64,000 bases of DNA, from assembly GCF_016865485.1 (NCBI RefSeq), contig NZ_AP024452.1, positions 1-64,000 of the forward strand. Reading direction: 5' to 3'. The stretch is from Luteitalea sp. TBR-22. GTDB lineage: Bacteria > Acidobacteriota > Vicinamibacteria > Vicinamibacterales > Vicinamibacteraceae. The position numbers were made by a program, and so were the translations under genes. The notes beneath the pieces are model-generated. The model ran no database searches. It had not been told where the DNA came from and was given only the letters and a program-made list of their open reading frames with translations. This document shows, piece by piece, positions 33,926 through 44,444 of the stretch (positions within the stretch are counted from its first letter, which is position 1; each line of letters begins with the position of its first letter).

Positions 33926-34837
33926 CTACTCCGCGGCGGCGATCTCCTTCGACACGTCCTTCTCGAACTTGCGCGCCACCTCGATGAACGCGAGGGCGGC
34001 ATGAGAGAGCTGCGCCTGCTCGGGGTAGACCAGCCGCAGGTGGCGGGGGAGCCGTACCTGCGCGACCGGCACGGCAGCCAGCCGGCCACTGGTGATCTCG
34101 GCGATGGCGCAGCGACGGGGCAGCAGGGCCACGCCGAGGCCCATCTCCACGGCCCGCTTGATCCCGTCCAGGCTGGGCAGGGCGAGCGTGATGTTCAGCT
34201 GCTCGTGCCGCTGCTCGAAGAGCCTGAGGACTCGCTCACGCGCCGGCGACGCCTCGTTGTGCGCGATCACGTCCTGCCTGCCGAACTCCGCCATCGTCAC
34301 CTGAGCGCGCCCGGCGAGCGGGTGGTCGGGCGAGGTCAGCATCACGAGCTCGTCGTCGCCGATCAGGACCGAGGCGAGTCCCTTTTCGGCGGGCGGGAAG
34401 CTGAGGACGCCCACGTCGAGGCTGCGCTGCAGGACCTCGACGCCGATCTGCCGGCTGGGCACGCGGCGGATGTCGACCTGCACCCGCGGATGCGCCAACC
34501 GGAATTGCTCGACCACCGGCAGCACCACATGGACCGCCGCCTCGTTGGCGCCGACGAGCACGCGCCCGCGCTGCAGGTCGCGGAGCTCGCGCACGGCGCT
34601 GTCGGCCTCCTCGGCGAGCCGCATCAGTCGCTGTGCGTAGTCGAGCAGCACCCGCCCGGCCTCGGTCAGCTTGCCGTCCTTGGCCGCCCTGTCGAACAGG
34701 CGCTCGCCCAGGTGGTCCTCCAGGCGCCTGATGGCCTGGCTCACCGCCGGCTGTGTGCGGTGGAGCCGGGCGGCGGCCTTGGAGAAGCTCCGCTCGGACG
34801 CAACGGTCAGAAATACCTGTAGTTCAGCGAGATCCAT
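33926..34837 (-). CDS. LysR-family transcriptional regulator
   Basis: This is a 303-residue LTTR with the winged helix-turn-helix at the start (MDLAELQVFLTVASERSFSK, then LHRTQPAVSQAIRRLEDHLG). The effector-binding domain follows (GRVLVGANEAAVHVVLP, LPSLDGIKRAVEMGLGVALLPR). I use ATG 34837, the canonical LTTR start; an upstream ATG at 34876 would add 13 residues. It is divergent from leuA across a 121-bp region holding an AT-rich inverted repeat, so it is a candidate regulator of leuA and of itself. The inducer is unknown. Confidence 0.93.
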   Translation of the reverse strand: MDLAELQVFLTVASERSFSKAAARLHRTQPAVSQAIRRLEDHLGERLFDRAAKDGKLTEAGRVLLDYAQRLMRLAEEADSAVRELRDLQRGRVLVGANEAAVHVVLPVVEQFRLAHPRVQVDIRRVPSRQIGVEVLQRSLDVGVLSFPPAEKGLASVLIGDDELVMLTSPDHPLAGRAQVTMAEFGRQDVIAHNEASPARERVLRLFEQRHEQLNITLALPSLDGIKRAVEMGLGVALLPRRCAIAEITSGRLAAVPVAQVRLPRHLRLVYPEQAQLSHAALAFIEVARKFEKDVSKEIAAAE

Positions 34838-34880
34838 GGGGTTCCCTGCCCCTGCCGACGATGGGGCGTGGCGCAACCGA

Positions 34881-34903
34881 TTATATTTCCAGAAAGATTA
34901 TAA
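34881..34903. promoter_or_regulatory. Candidate LysR operator between lysR-type gene and leuA
   Basis: TTATA (34881-34885) and TATAA (34899-34903) face each other across a 13-bp centre that itself contains TTTCCAGAAA. LTTR sites have interrupted dyads of this type. Two minus-strand TATAAT boxes (34885-34880 and 34902-34897) overlap it and could serve the regulator gene. It is the only AT-rich stretch in this part of the window. Confidence 0.5.
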
Positions 34904-34958
34904 CCTTGACTAACAGGTCTCGCTCCGAGGAATGTGGCACACAGGGAGACCTGTCCGC

Positions 34959-36152
<1,194 letters not shown>

Positions 36153-36158
<6 letters not shown>

Positions 36159-36222
36159 CGTTTGACGTTTGACGTCTGACGTCTGACGTCCGGCGCGATC
36201 CCCGATCCGCGATCCGCGATCC
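36153..36222. repeat. Heptamer array, 10 units changing from GTTTGAC to GCGATCC
   Basis: The order is GTTTGAC x3, GTCTGAC x2, GTCCGGC, GCGATCC, CCGATCC, GCGATCC x2. The leuA stop codon (36156-36158) is in the first unit. The array ends 12 bp before the leuB -10 box. The stepwise change in unit sequence within one phase is clear here. Confidence 0.9.
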
Positions 36223-36234
36223 GCCGCTCCAAAC

Positions 36235-36240
36235 TACAAT
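36235..36240 (+). promoter_or_regulatory. -10 box of leuB, predicted leaderless start
   Basis: TACAAT followed by exactly 6 nt and the ATG of leuB; there is no Shine-Dalgarno sequence. Confidence 0.5.
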
Positions 36241-36246
36241 CCCCGC

Positions 36247-37308
36247 ATGACTCGCTCGCTCGTGCTGCTTCCTGGCGACGGCATCGGCCCCGAAGTGGTG
36301 GCGGCTGCCGAGGTCGTCCTCAAGGCCGTCTGCCAACGCTTCTCCCATCAGGTCGAGACCCGCAGCTTCGCCATCGGTGGCGCGGCGCTGCGCGCAGGCC
36401 TGCCGGTGTATCCCGACGACACGCGCGCCGCCTGCACGGCCGGCGATCCCGTGCTGCTCGGCGCGGTCGGCGACCCGGCGTTCGATCACCTGCCGCGTGA
36501 GCAGAAGATCGAGACCGGCCTGCTGGCGCTGCGGTCGTCGATGGGCGTGTACGCGAACCTGCGTCCGGCGCGGGCCTGGGAAGGCCTCGAGGACGCGACG
36601 CCGTTCAAGCCGCAGCGCACCGCCGGCACCGACCTCATCATCGTGCGCGAGCTGCTCGGCGGCCTGTACTTCGGCGAGCCGCGCGCCATCGCGGCCGACG
36701 GGCAGTCGGCGTACAACACGATGAAGTACTCGGTGGGCGAGGTGCAGCGCGTGGCGCGCGTCGCCTTCGGGCTGGCACGTGCGCGGAGCAAGCGGCTGCT
36801 GTCGGTCGACAAGGCCAACGTGCTCGAGACCTCGCAGCTGTGGCGCCGGACGGTGACCGCGATGGCGGCCGACTACCCGGACGTGGCGCTCGAGCACCAG
36901 TACGTCGATGCCTTCGCGATGAACCTCGCGCTCAACCCGACGCGCTACGACGTGGTGCTCACCGAGAACCTGTTCGGCGACATCCTGTCGGACGAGGCGG
37001 GCGCGGTGTGCGGCTCGCTGGGCCTGCTGCCGTCGGCGAGCCTGGGAGACGGCGGCGCGCTCTACGAGCCGGTGCACGGGTCGGCGCCGACGCTGGCGGG
37101 CCGTGACGTCGCCAATCCGGCAGGCGCGATCGGCTCGCTCGCGCTCGTGTTCCGCCACAGCTGGCAGCTCGAGGACGAGGCGCGGGCGATCGAGTCGGCG
37201 CTGGCGCGCACGATTCGCGAAGGCCACCGCACCGCCGATCTCGTGACCGCTGGCCAGGCCGCGACCTCGTGCTCGAAGTTCGCGCAACTGGTCGCCGAAC
37301 GGATCTGA
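36247..37308 (+). CDS. leuB: 3-isopropylmalate dehydrogenase
   Basis: This enzyme oxidises and decarboxylates 3-isopropylmalate with NAD+. The 353-residue protein has [12 protein letters not shown] at the start, the substrate loop region [26 protein letters not shown], and the metal/NAD segment [12 protein letters not shown] followed by [17 protein letters not shown]. The length is normal. It is separated from leuA by 88 bp of heptamer array and carries its own -10 box, so it can be transcribed independently. Confidence 0.96.
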   Translation: MTRSLVLLPGDGIGPEVVAAAEVVLKAVCQRFSHQVETRSFAIGGAALRAGLPVYPDDTRAACTAGDPVLLGAVGDPAFDHLPREQKIETGLLALRSSMGVYANLRPARAWEGLEDATPFKPQRTAGTDLIIVRELLGGLYFGEPRAIAADGQSAYNTMKYSVGEVQRVARVAFGLARARSKRLLSVDKANVLETSQLWRRTVTAMAADYPDVALEHQYVDAFAMNLALNPTRYDVVLTENLFGDILSDEAGAVCGSLGLLPSASLGDGGALYEPVHGSAPTLAGRDVANPAGAIGSLALVFRHSWQLEDEARAIESALARTIREGHRTADLVTAGQAATSCSKFAQLVAERI

Positions 37309-37318
37309 ACACACGCCG

Positions 37319-37402
37319 GCCCTGGGCCATCGGCCGTCGGCCTTGGGGAGCGCCCTTTCCAAGGCCCAAGGCCCAACGCCCGAGGCCCAAGCCCCAAGCC
37401 CC
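37319..37402. repeat. Heptamer array, 12 units
   Basis: GCCCTGG, GCCATCG, GCCGTCG, GCCTTGG, GGAGCGC, CCTTTCC, AAGGCCC x2, AACGCCC, GAGGCCC, AAGCCCC x2. It fills the gap between leuB and the next gene. Confidence 0.8.
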
Positions 37403-37415
37403 TCAGACTACCCCC

Positions 37416-38321
37416 ATGCCCCTCGCCCGCTCGATCACCGTCACAGTCGCAACGACCATCGCCGCTGCGTGCCTCCTCTGGCCGGGCACTCAGCCCGTCT
37501 CGGCGCAGCAGGCCGTGCCGAAGCGCTTCGTCATCGACGCGCACCAGCACTGGCGCAACACGCCTGACTACATCCCGACGCTCGTGAAGACCTATCGGGC
37601 GCGCAACGCGATGGCGTGCGTGCTGACGCGCATCGAGCACCTCGACGCGCTGATGGCCGCCGCGAAGCAGTATCCGGACGTGATCATCCCGTACGGGCAC
37701 CTCGACGTCGACCATCCGCAGGCGAGGGCGCACGTCGAGGCGTTCGCGAAGGCTGGCGTGAAGGGCATCAAGATGCACACGCCGAAGTACAACTGGGACG
37801 ACTTCGGCTACTTCCCGCTCTACGCGCGCATGCAGGAACTCGGCCTCGTGGCGCTCTTCCACACGGGCATCGTCTCGGGCAGCGGCAGCGGCGAGCCGGA
37901 GCCCTCGTCGATGGCGCGCATGCGGCCGTCGTTCCTGCACACGATCGCGCGCTCGTTCCCGAAGCTGAAGATCCACGGGTCGCACCTCGGCAACCCCTGG
38001 TACGACGAGGCGGCCGAGGCGGCGCGCTGGTCGCCGAACCTGTACTTCGACGTGACGGGCTCGACGCTGCAGAAGAAGCAGCACAACCTGACGGTGTTCC
38101 GCGAGTACCTCTGGTGGGACGGTCCGGCCGAGCACAGCCCGTCGACGGCGGTCTACGCCTTCGAGAAACTCGTGTTCGGCACCGACGAAGCCCCGGAGGC
38201 GCTCGACAGCGTGCTGGCGCGGTACGAGGCGATGCTCGAGGCCAACAAGGTCCCCGAGGCGAGCCGCAGGAAGATCTACGGCGAGACGATGGCGCGGCTG
38301 CTGGGCATCACGCCGAAGTAG
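37416..38321 (+). CDS. Exported amidohydrolase-family protein
   Basis: The 301-residue protein starts with a signal peptide ([22 protein letters not shown]) and continues as an amidohydrolase-2-type TIM barrel. FVIDAHQHW (H43 and H45) is the HxH metal motif, [12 protein letters not shown] provides the next strand, and FGTDEAPEA the C-terminal aspartate; the end [13 protein letters not shown] is typical. Relatives include decarboxylases such as ACMSD and 4-sulfomuconolactone hydrolase, but the substrate here is unknown. The ATG at 37416 is chosen for the signal peptide. It stands after leuB but is probably unrelated to leucine synthesis. Confidence 0.85.
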   Translation: MPLARSITVTVATTIAAACLLWPGTQPVSAQQAVPKRFVIDAHQHWRNTPDYIPTLVKTYRARNAMACVLTRIEHLDALMAAAKQYPDVIIPYGHLDVDHPQARAHVEAFAKAGVKGIKMHTPKYNWDDFGYFPLYARMQELGLVALFHTGIVSGSGSGEPEPSSMARMRPSFLHTIARSFPKLKIHGSHLGNPWYDEAAEAARWSPNLYFDVTGSTLQKKQHNLTVFREYLWWDGPAEHSPSTAVYAFEKLVFGTDEAPEALDSVLARYEAMLEANKVPEASRRKIYGETMARLLGITPK

Positions 38322-38440
38322 GCTCAGGGCGTGCGGGTCGGAGCCGTTCGCCTGCGATGAATGGCCGGTTCCCGGCCGTCTCGTCCCATCCTCGTCACAC
38401 GCGACTGCGGGCGCCTTGCCCGCGGTCGGGCCTGCCCGCG

Positions 38441-38446
38441 TACAAT
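38441..38446 (+). promoter_or_regulatory. Candidate -10 box of the TonB-receptor gene
   Basis: TACAAT 46 nt before the ATG at 38493. GAGGAGG (38481-38487) follows with good spacing, so this transcript would have a normal leader. Confidence 0.45.
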
Positions 38447-38492
38447 CGAGCCGCTTCCGTCATCGCCGAGTTCGCCCGCCGAGGAGGTGGCC

Positions 38493-41405
38493 ATGTCTGC
38501 CAGGCTGTTCGCGCTCGTCGCGTGCGTCGTCCTGATTCCCGTCCTCGCGCTGGCGCAGGGCAATCCCACGGGGGCCATCTCCGGCAAGGTCACCGACACG
38601 GGCGGCCTGGCAGTGCCTGGCGCGACGGTCACGGCCTCGTCGCCGGCGTTGCAGGGCACGCGAACGGTGACGACATCCGAGAGCGGCGACTACATCGTCC
38701 CGTTCCTCCCGCCGGGCACGTACTCGGTCGTCATCGAGCTGGCGGGGTTCCAGACGCAACGGCGTGACGGCGTTGGCGTGGTGATCTCCGAAACCGTCAC
38801 GGTCAACGCGACGCTCGCGCCGTCGGCGGTCAGCGAGACAGTGGAGGTGCAGGCCAGCGCCGCCACCGAGATCGGTCCAGCGCTCACGGTGGCGACGACG
38901 TTCAAGGCCTCGCAGATCGAGCTGCTGCCGGTCGGGCGCACGCTGAACTCCGCCGTGCTGCTGGCGCCTGGCGTGCAGGACAACGGGCCGGGCGGCAACA
39001 TCATGATCTCGGGCGCCATGTCGTACGAGAACCAGTTCCTCATCAACGGCGTGGTGGTCAACGAGAACCTGCGCGGCCAGGCCCGCAACCTCTTCATCGA
39101 GGATGCGATCCAGGAGACCAAGGTCTCGACCGGCAACCTGTCGGCCGAGTACGGTCGCTTCCAGGGCGGCGTCGTGAACATGGTCACCAAGTCCGGCGGC
39201 AACCGGTTCAGCGGGTCGTTCCGCACCTCGTTCGCCAACGACAGCTGGGGCTCGCTGACGCCGTTCGAGGGCGACGCGGCCGTCGACAAGACGGTGCCCA
39301 CCTACGAGATCACCTTCGGCGGCCCCGTCCTCCGCGAGCGGCTCTGGTTCTTCACCGCCGGCCGCTTCGAGAACAACGAGGAGAACCTCACCACCAGCTA
39401 CACCGCCTACAACTACACACGCAAGGACGACGAGAAGCGCTACGAGGGCAAGTTGACGTACGCGCTCACCACGAAGCACACGGCCAAGGCGGCCTACACC
39501 AAGCGCCGGCTCGACACGATCAACAACAGCTTCGGCACGATCATGGACGCGCGGTCCCTGTACGACAACGCCAACGACGAGGACCTGCTGTCGCTGAACT
39601 ACACCGGCGTGCTCACCGACTCGTGGTTCGTCGAGGGCCAGTACTCGGCGCGCGACTACGCCATCATCGGGTCGGGCGGGCGCCTCACCGACATCCCCAA
39701 CGGCACCCCGATCTGGGATCGCTCGCGCGGGCAGGCGCGCTTCAACGCCGCGACGTTCTGCGCCGTGTGCGGCAGCGGCGTCGAGGATCGCAACAACTGG
39801 AACGTGCTGCTCAAGACCAGCTACTTCCTCTCGACGCCCCGGTTCGGGTCGCACACGCTCGTCGTCGGTGCCGACCTGTACCGCGAGACGCGCGAGAACG
39901 ACAACTACCAGTCGGGCAGCAACTTCCGCGTACAGTCGACCGGCGCGGTCATCAACGGGCAGGACATCTACCCGATCTTCCGCGGCGACAACACGACCTT
40001 CATCGAGTACCTGCCGCTGGTGGCGCCGACACAGGGCAACGACATCCGCACCACGTCGTTGTTCGCCAACGACACCTGGCGTCTGAACACGCGGCTGACG
40101 TTCAACGTCGGCCTGCGTTACGACCGGAACAATTCGAAGGACCAGGCGGGGACGCAGGTGGTGGAGGACTCGGCCTGGAGCCCGCGCCTCGGCGCGACGT
40201 GGTCGATCGACGACGGCGCCAGGTGGGTAGCGAACGCCGGGTTCGCGCGCTACGTCACCGGGATGAGCACCGCCATCGTCGATGCCGGCTCTGCCGGTGG
40301 CCGCACGGCGACGTTCAGCTACTTCTACCAGGGCCCGAACGTCAACGCCGACCCGACGCGTCCGCTGCTCACCGCAGAGCAGGCCCTGCCCATCATCTTC
40401 GGCTGGTTCGAGGCCAACGGTGGCATCAACCGGACCACGCGCAACGCGCCCAGCATTCCCGGTGTGACGACGATGGTGGGCACGGACCTGGTGGCCCCGA
40501 GTTCGACCGAGTGGACCGCCGGCCTCGTGCGGCAGCTCGGCAGCCGTGCCACCGTGCGCCTCGACTGGGTGCATCGCGAGTTCACCGACTTCTACGGCGA
40601 CTACCGCGACATGAGCACCGGCAAGGTCACCGACCCGACGGGTCGCGTGTACGACCTCACGGTGGTCGGCAACACGGACGTGGCCAACCGCAGCTACAAG
40701 GGCCTCGTCGCGCAGGCCAGCTATCGCAGCAGCCGCGTGACGGTCGGGGGCAACTACACGCTGTCCTGGCTGCGCGGCAATTTCGAGGGCGAGGACACGG
40801 GAAGCGGGCCGGTGCGGTTCTCCGGGCTCGACCAGCCCGAGTATCGCGGCGAGTCGTGGAGCTACCCGACCGGGTACTTCAACGACCAGCGCCACAAGGT
40901 GCGTGCGTGGGTGCAGTACAGCGTGCCCGTGCCGGAACCGCTCGGGCGCCTCGAGCTCGGGTTCCTCGAGCGGTTCGACACGTCCGATGCCTCGAGCATC
41001 GATGGCACGATCGACCCGCGGCCGTACGTGACCAACCCCGGCTACCAGACGCCGCCCTCGACGGTGCCGTACTTCTTCGGCGATCGCGGTGACCTGCGCT
41101 ACGACAACGTGTTCCGCAGCGACCTGTCGGTGTACTGGGGCAAGAAGATCGCCGGGCTCGGCGGCTCGGAGATCTTCTTCCGGGGCATCGTCACCAACCT
41201 GTTCAACCACTCGGCGCAGACCGGCGGCAACGAGACGGTGCTCACGCGCACCAACGACTCGTCGTACCAGCTGTTCAACCCGTTCACGCAGACCCCGGTG
41301 CAGGGCGTGCACTACGACCTCGGCCCCATCTTCGGCCAGCCCACGGGCGTGGGCGACTACCAGGCACCGCGCGAGTTCTCGTTCTCGGTGGGCGTGCGGT
41401 TCTGA
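38493..41405 (+). CDS. TonB-dependent receptor with carboxypeptidase-regulatory-like domain
   Basis: This is a 970-residue outer-membrane protein of the OAR/SusC-like type abundant in Acidobacteriota. A signal peptide (LFALVACVVLIPVLALAQ) precedes a CarboxypepD_reg-like beta-sandwich (GAISGKVTDTGGLAVPGATV to PPGTYSVVIELAGF). The plug domain follows, with QFLINGVVVNENLRGQARNL and FQGGVVNMVTKSGG. A long beta-barrel ends FSFSVGVRF, with the terminal aromatic outer-membrane signal. No clear TonB box is visible. It probably imports an oligomeric or peptide substrate, possibly linked to the neighbouring secreted peptidase, but the ligand is unknown. Confidence 0.9.
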   Translation: MSARLFALVACVVLIPVLALAQGNPTGAISGKVTDTGGLAVPGATVTASSPALQGTRTVTTSESGDYIVPFLPPGTYSVVIELAGFQTQRRDGVGVVISETVTVNATLAPSAVSETVEVQASAATEIGPALTVATTFKASQIELLPVGRTLNSAVLLAPGVQDNGPGGNIMISGAMSYENQFLINGVVVNENLRGQARNLFIEDAIQETKVSTGNLSAEYGRFQGGVVNMVTKSGGNRFSGSFRTSFANDSWGSLTPFEGDAAVDKTVPTYEITFGGPVLRERLWFFTAGRFENNEENLTTSYTAYNYTRKDDEKRYEGKLTYALTTKHTAKAAYTKRRLDTINNSFGTIMDARSLYDNANDEDLLSLNYTGVLTDSWFVEGQYSARDYAIIGSGGRLTDIPNGTPIWDRSRGQARFNAATFCAVCGSGVEDRNNWNVLLKTSYFLSTPRFGSHTLVVGADLYRETRENDNYQSGSNFRVQSTGAVINGQDIYPIFRGDNTTFIEYLPLVAPTQGNDIRTTSLFANDTWRLNTRLTFNVGLRYDRNNSKDQAGTQVVEDSAWSPRLGATWSIDDGARWVANAGFARYVTGMSTAIVDAGSAGGRTATFSYFYQGPNVNADPTRPLLTAEQALPIIFGWFEANGGINRTTRNAPSIPGVTTMVGTDLVAPSSTEWTAGLVRQLGSRATVRLDWVHREFTDFYGDYRDMSTGKVTDPTGRVYDLTVVGNTDVANRSYKGLVAQASYRSSRVTVGGNYTLSWLRGNFEGEDTGSGPVRFSGLDQPEYRGESWSYPTGYFNDQRHKVRAWVQYSVPVPEPLGRLELGFLERFDTSDASSIDGTIDPRPYVTNPGYQTPPSTVPYFFGDRGDLRYDNVFRSDLSVYWGKKIAGLGGSEIFFRGIVTNLFNHSAQTGGNETVLTRTNDSSYQLFNPFTQTPVQGVHYDLGPIFGQPTGVGDYQAPREFSFSVGVRF

Positions 41406-41430
41406 CCGACCCGCGCCGCCATCGCGCCCG

Positions 41431-42675
41431 TCACGGCGCGGGCTTGACGCCTGTGTAGAACCGCCCGAGCGCCTGGATGATCGCCGCGCCAGACGCTTCA
41501 TTGAGTTGACGCGTCTGCAGCACGGCGCCGCCTTCGCACAGCATCGCCGTGATCCCGAACTGCTTGTGCGGGCCGTCGGTCCACGTCCGGTTCTCGTACT
41601 GACCGACCTTGGCGAGCGTCACGGGCTCGATCAGGCCGAGTCGATCGGCCGAGGCCAGCGCCTGCCGCAGTGCCGTCCAGTCGCCTAGCGACCCGGCCTG
41701 CAGTTCCGGCCCCGGGATCAGCTGCGGCTCGACGATGCCCGACCAGGTGTGGATGGCCCAGATGGTGGTGACCGGCGCGTCCGACGCCATCAAGGCCTCG
41801 AGGTCGCGCTGCCACAGGTAGGCCTCGTGCGCTTGCCTGGTGTTCGCGCCGCCGGGGCTGTAGCTGCGGTTCATGTCCACGCCCTGCGCGTTCACGCGGT
41901 ACCAGCCGTTGGCCGGCGCGTCCGGGCTCATCATCAGCACGACGTGGACGATCTGGCGCGCTCGCACGTCGGCGCCCGCATCGCTCAGCAGCCAGTCCAC
42001 CAATCCCACGAGGCGCCACTGCGAGTTGTGCTCGCCCGGGTGCTGGTTGGCCAAGTAGTGCACCCAGCGCCGCGATCGTGGGTGCGGGCTGGTGGCGGTC
42101 GTGATCTCGAGCCGCAGCATGTCACGCCCCCCGAGCGTCCTGCCCACGGTGTGCACCGTGACGTCGGGGTGTTGGCGCCACCGCGCGATCAGCCCGAGGG
42201 CATCGCCGTCCCACGACAGCGGCGTCTGCGTGCCGATCCACACCTGGTCGGCCTGCAGCGGCGGCAACTGCAACGTGTCGGCCAGAGGCGAGGCCAGGTA
42301 TCCGCGCTCCCACGCCAGCGGGTGCCAGTGCACGCCGTCGTACGAGAACGACTGGTGGTACTCGTTGAACGCGTAGTCGGTGCCTTGCGGGAACACGACG
42401 TCGAGCCGCGGGGCGCGCCCACGCGCGTGGCGCAGGATGCGCGCATTGAGCTTGTTGGGCCAGCCGGGCTGATTGGGCGCTGCGCCCAGCACGATGCGGA
42501 AGTGGTCGGGGCCGACGAGGGTGGCCGTCGCGCCCTGGGAACCGAGGGGCCCGTCGAACGCGATGTCGGACGCGTCGAGAGACGTCGGCTGCGCGACGGT
42601 CGTTCGCGCGGTCGCAGGTCGGGCCGTCGTCAGGGCAGCGGCGAGGGGGGCGGAGAGCAGGTCGCGGCGGCGCAT
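41431..42675 (-). CDS. Tat-exported M14-family zinc carboxypeptidase
   Basis: From ATG 42675 the 414-residue protein begins MRRRDLLSAPLAAALTTA, a twin-arginine signal. A beta-sandwich domain (about 45-150) precedes the M14 peptidase domain. The zinc site is NQHPGEHNSQW (H212, E215) with the third ligand in WAIHTW, VNAQGVDMNRSYSP supplies the substrate arginine region, and the catalytic glutamate is in AMLCEGG. It probably trims peptides or cell-wall fragments in the periplasm. It is convergent with the TonB receptor, 25 bp away. Confidence 0.85.
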   Translation of the reverse strand: MRRRDLLSAPLAAALTTARPATARTTVAQPTSLDASDIAFDGPLGSQGATATLVGPDHFRIVLGAAPNQPGWPNKLNARILRHARGRAPRLDVVFPQGTDYAFNEYHQSFSYDGVHWHPLAWERGYLASPLADTLQLPPLQADQVWIGTQTPLSWDGDALGLIARWRQHPDVTVHTVGRTLGGRDMLRLEITTATSPHPRSRRWVHYLANQHPGEHNSQWRLVGLVDWLLSDAGADVRARQIVHVVLMMSPDAPANGWYRVNAQGVDMNRSYSPGGANTRQAHEAYLWQRDLEALMASDAPVTTIWAIHTWSGIVEPQLIPGPELQAGSLGDWTALRQALASADRLGLIEPVTLAKVGQYENRTWTDGPHKQFGITAMLCEGGAVLQTRQLNEASGAAIIQALGRFYTGVKPAP

Positions 42676-42718
42676 GCCGGCAAGGATATGCCGCCGGACC
42701 CGACTCGTGCCGCGACCG

Positions 42719-43462
42719 CTACTGCACCACCACGACCTGGTACCCGGAGGACACGCGCTGGTAGCGCGTCTGGCCGCACTGCGAATAGGTGACCCCGCCG
42801 GACGTGACCGAGGTGCAGCCTGCCGGCAGGGTGGTGATGACGGCGCCGACCGGCGGGGCGACCACCTGGTAGACCACCTGTCCTTCGTGCATCGCCTTGG
42901 TGTAGAACGTGCCGGCGTCGTAGTAGTAGGTCGTGCTGCTGACCACGACGGTCGTCGCCTGCTTCGGTGGCTTGGCCAACATCGTGCCGATCGCGATGCC
43001 GGCCGCCACGCCGACCGCGATGCCGGCCGCCGTTCGCCACGCGTCGTTGTCCTCGTAGACGACGACCCCGCCCCGATAGCCATAGCGGCCGACCGCCGCC
43101 GCGCCCTCTTCACCCACGACGACCGCGCCCCGACGCGTGACCGCGGCTGCGCCCTCTTCTCCGACGGCGACGGCGCCGCGTGGCGGGACGCCATACGCCC
43201 CCCTGGACACGGTCGACACGCCTTCCTCGGTCTTGACGGCGGCGCCCCGCCGCGTCACCGCGGCGGCGCCGTCCTCGGTCTTGACGGCCGCTCCGCGTCG
43301 GCCGACGGCGGCGCCACCGTCCTCGGTCTTCACGGCACCGCCGCGACGCGCCGTGCGCACCTGCGCGCCAAGGTCCGGCATGGCCTGCAGCACCAGCGCG
43401 CCGGTGAGCGCCAGGGCCATCGTCGGGCGGATCCAGTTGCAGCGACTCGATGTGGTGTTCAT
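42719..43462 (-). CDS. Secreted repeat protein with DUF6515-like C-terminus
   Basis: The 247-residue product has an N-terminal signal segment (PTMALALTGALVLQAMPDLGAQ). About five copies of a 15-16-residue repeat of the form RRGAAVKTEDGAAAV follow (residues 38-130, later copies as RRGAVVVGEEGAAAV). A Gly/Ala-rich hydrophobic stretch (AAGIAVGVAAGIAIGTML) may be a glycine-zipper membrane segment. The C-terminus, with TTYYYDAGTFYTKAMHEGQVVYQVVAPPVGAVI, is reminiscent of DUF6515. Function is unknown. It is 25 bp downstream of the DUF2092 lipoprotein gene and likely co-transcribed with it. Confidence 0.7.
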   Translation of the reverse strand: MNTTSSRCNWIRPTMALALTGALVLQAMPDLGAQVRTARRGGAVKTEDGGAAVGRRGAAVKTEDGAAAVTRRGAAVKTEEGVSTVSRGAYGVPPRGAVAVGEEGAAAVTRRGAVVVGEEGAAAVGRYGYRGGVVVYEDNDAWRTAAGIAVGVAAGIAIGTMLAKPPKQATTVVVSSTTYYYDAGTFYTKAMHEGQVVYQVVAPPVGAVITTLPAGCTSVTSGGVTYSQCGQTRYQRVSSGYQVVVVQ

Positions 43463-43487
43463 CAGAAAACCTCGGTGCGCGGCATCG

Positions 43488-44309
43488 TCACGGCCGCGGA
43501 GCAGTCGCCGCCGGTTCGGAGGAAGACGAAGTCGACGCGGGCCCGTCGTCGACCGCCACCACGAGCTTGATCCGCTCGAATCCTGCGGGCACTTCCGGGG
43601 TGAACGTCGCGTCGGTGACCGCCACGCCCAACGTCCACGCGGTGAAGGTCACGTCGGTGGTCCGCGGCCGGCCGGTCTTGTCGGTGACGCGGAACTTCTT
43701 CGGCAGCGGGTCGCCCGTTTCTGCGACCCAGAGGTCCCAGTCGACGGCGGGGTGCTGGTAGGCGACGTGCACGCAGGGGATGCCGTCGATGGATTCACGT
43801 CCGACGTAGCCGCCCTTGGAGTCGGGACCGATCAAGGCGTCGAACGGCGAGCTGTAGACGAAGTCGGCCATCGGCAGCGGCATCGCCAGTCGCTCGGCCA
43901 GGCGGTCGAGCGTGTCGTCGATCGTGGCGGCGCCGTCGGTCCTGGCCCACACCTTGTTGGGGTCGGACACGAAGGTCAGCTTCTTGCCGTCGAACCACCC
44001 CCTGAACTCCACGTCACCGGTGACGCGGAACGCGAGCCGGTCCGGCCGCCGCACGGTCAGCTGGCGCGTCGTGCGCAGGGCGACTTCCTTGCCGCCCCGC
44101 ATGCGCGGGCGGGTGTCGGTGGTCTCCACCGTGAACGTCCGGGCGGCAGCGAGGTGCTCGCTCATCCGGCGGACGATCTCGTCGCCGCGCTGTCGCCGTG
44201 CCTCGGGGGTGGTGGGTTCGCGCGAGCAACCCGCCGCAGCGAGCCATGCCGCACATGCCAGCAGCACGATGCCGGTCCGGGCGCGCCCGGCGGCCGTGAA
44301 TGTACTCAT
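43488..44309 (-). CDS. DUF2092-family lipoprotein
   Basis: The 273-residue product has a lipoprotein signal ending LAAAGC, so it is probably anchored to a membrane by Cys. The mature part fits DUF2092, a beta-structured family related to LolA/LolB lipoprotein carriers: EIVRRMSEHLAAARTFTVETTDT, then RRPDRLAFRVTGDVEFRGWFDGKKLTF, and VDWDLWVAETGDPLPKKFRVT. The tail is Ser/Pro-rich. GGGGAGA precedes the ATG at 44309. It leads a two-gene unit with the repeat protein. Confidence 0.82.
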   Translation of the reverse strand: MSTFTAAGRARTGIVLLACAAWLAAAGCSREPTTPEARRQRGDEIVRRMSEHLAAARTFTVETTDTRPRMRGGKEVALRTTRQLTVRRPDRLAFRVTGDVEFRGWFDGKKLTFVSDPNKVWARTDGAATIDDTLDRLAERLAMPLPMADFVYSSPFDALIGPDSKGGYVGRESIDGIPCVHVAYQHPAVDWDLWVAETGDPLPKKFRVTDKTGRPRTTDVTFTAWTLGVAVTDATFTPEVPAGFERIKLVVAVDDGPASTSSSSEPAATAPRP

Positions 44310-44444
44310 GGGGGTCTCCCCTTGGCCCCGGGGACGCCGTCGTCCATCCGGTGAGGTCAGCCGGGGCAAGGCGCCAGCATCTCACAACCGCAACCGGGTC
44401 GCCATCCACCAGTCGGCTCGGCCGCCTTCGCGACAACGCGCCGT

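Noticed and set aside
38320-38360. Additional GTAG hairpin after the amidohydrolase gene
   Set aside because: GTAG is present but the pairing is limited to about five bases with a long loop, so it does not meet the pattern of the six clear copies.
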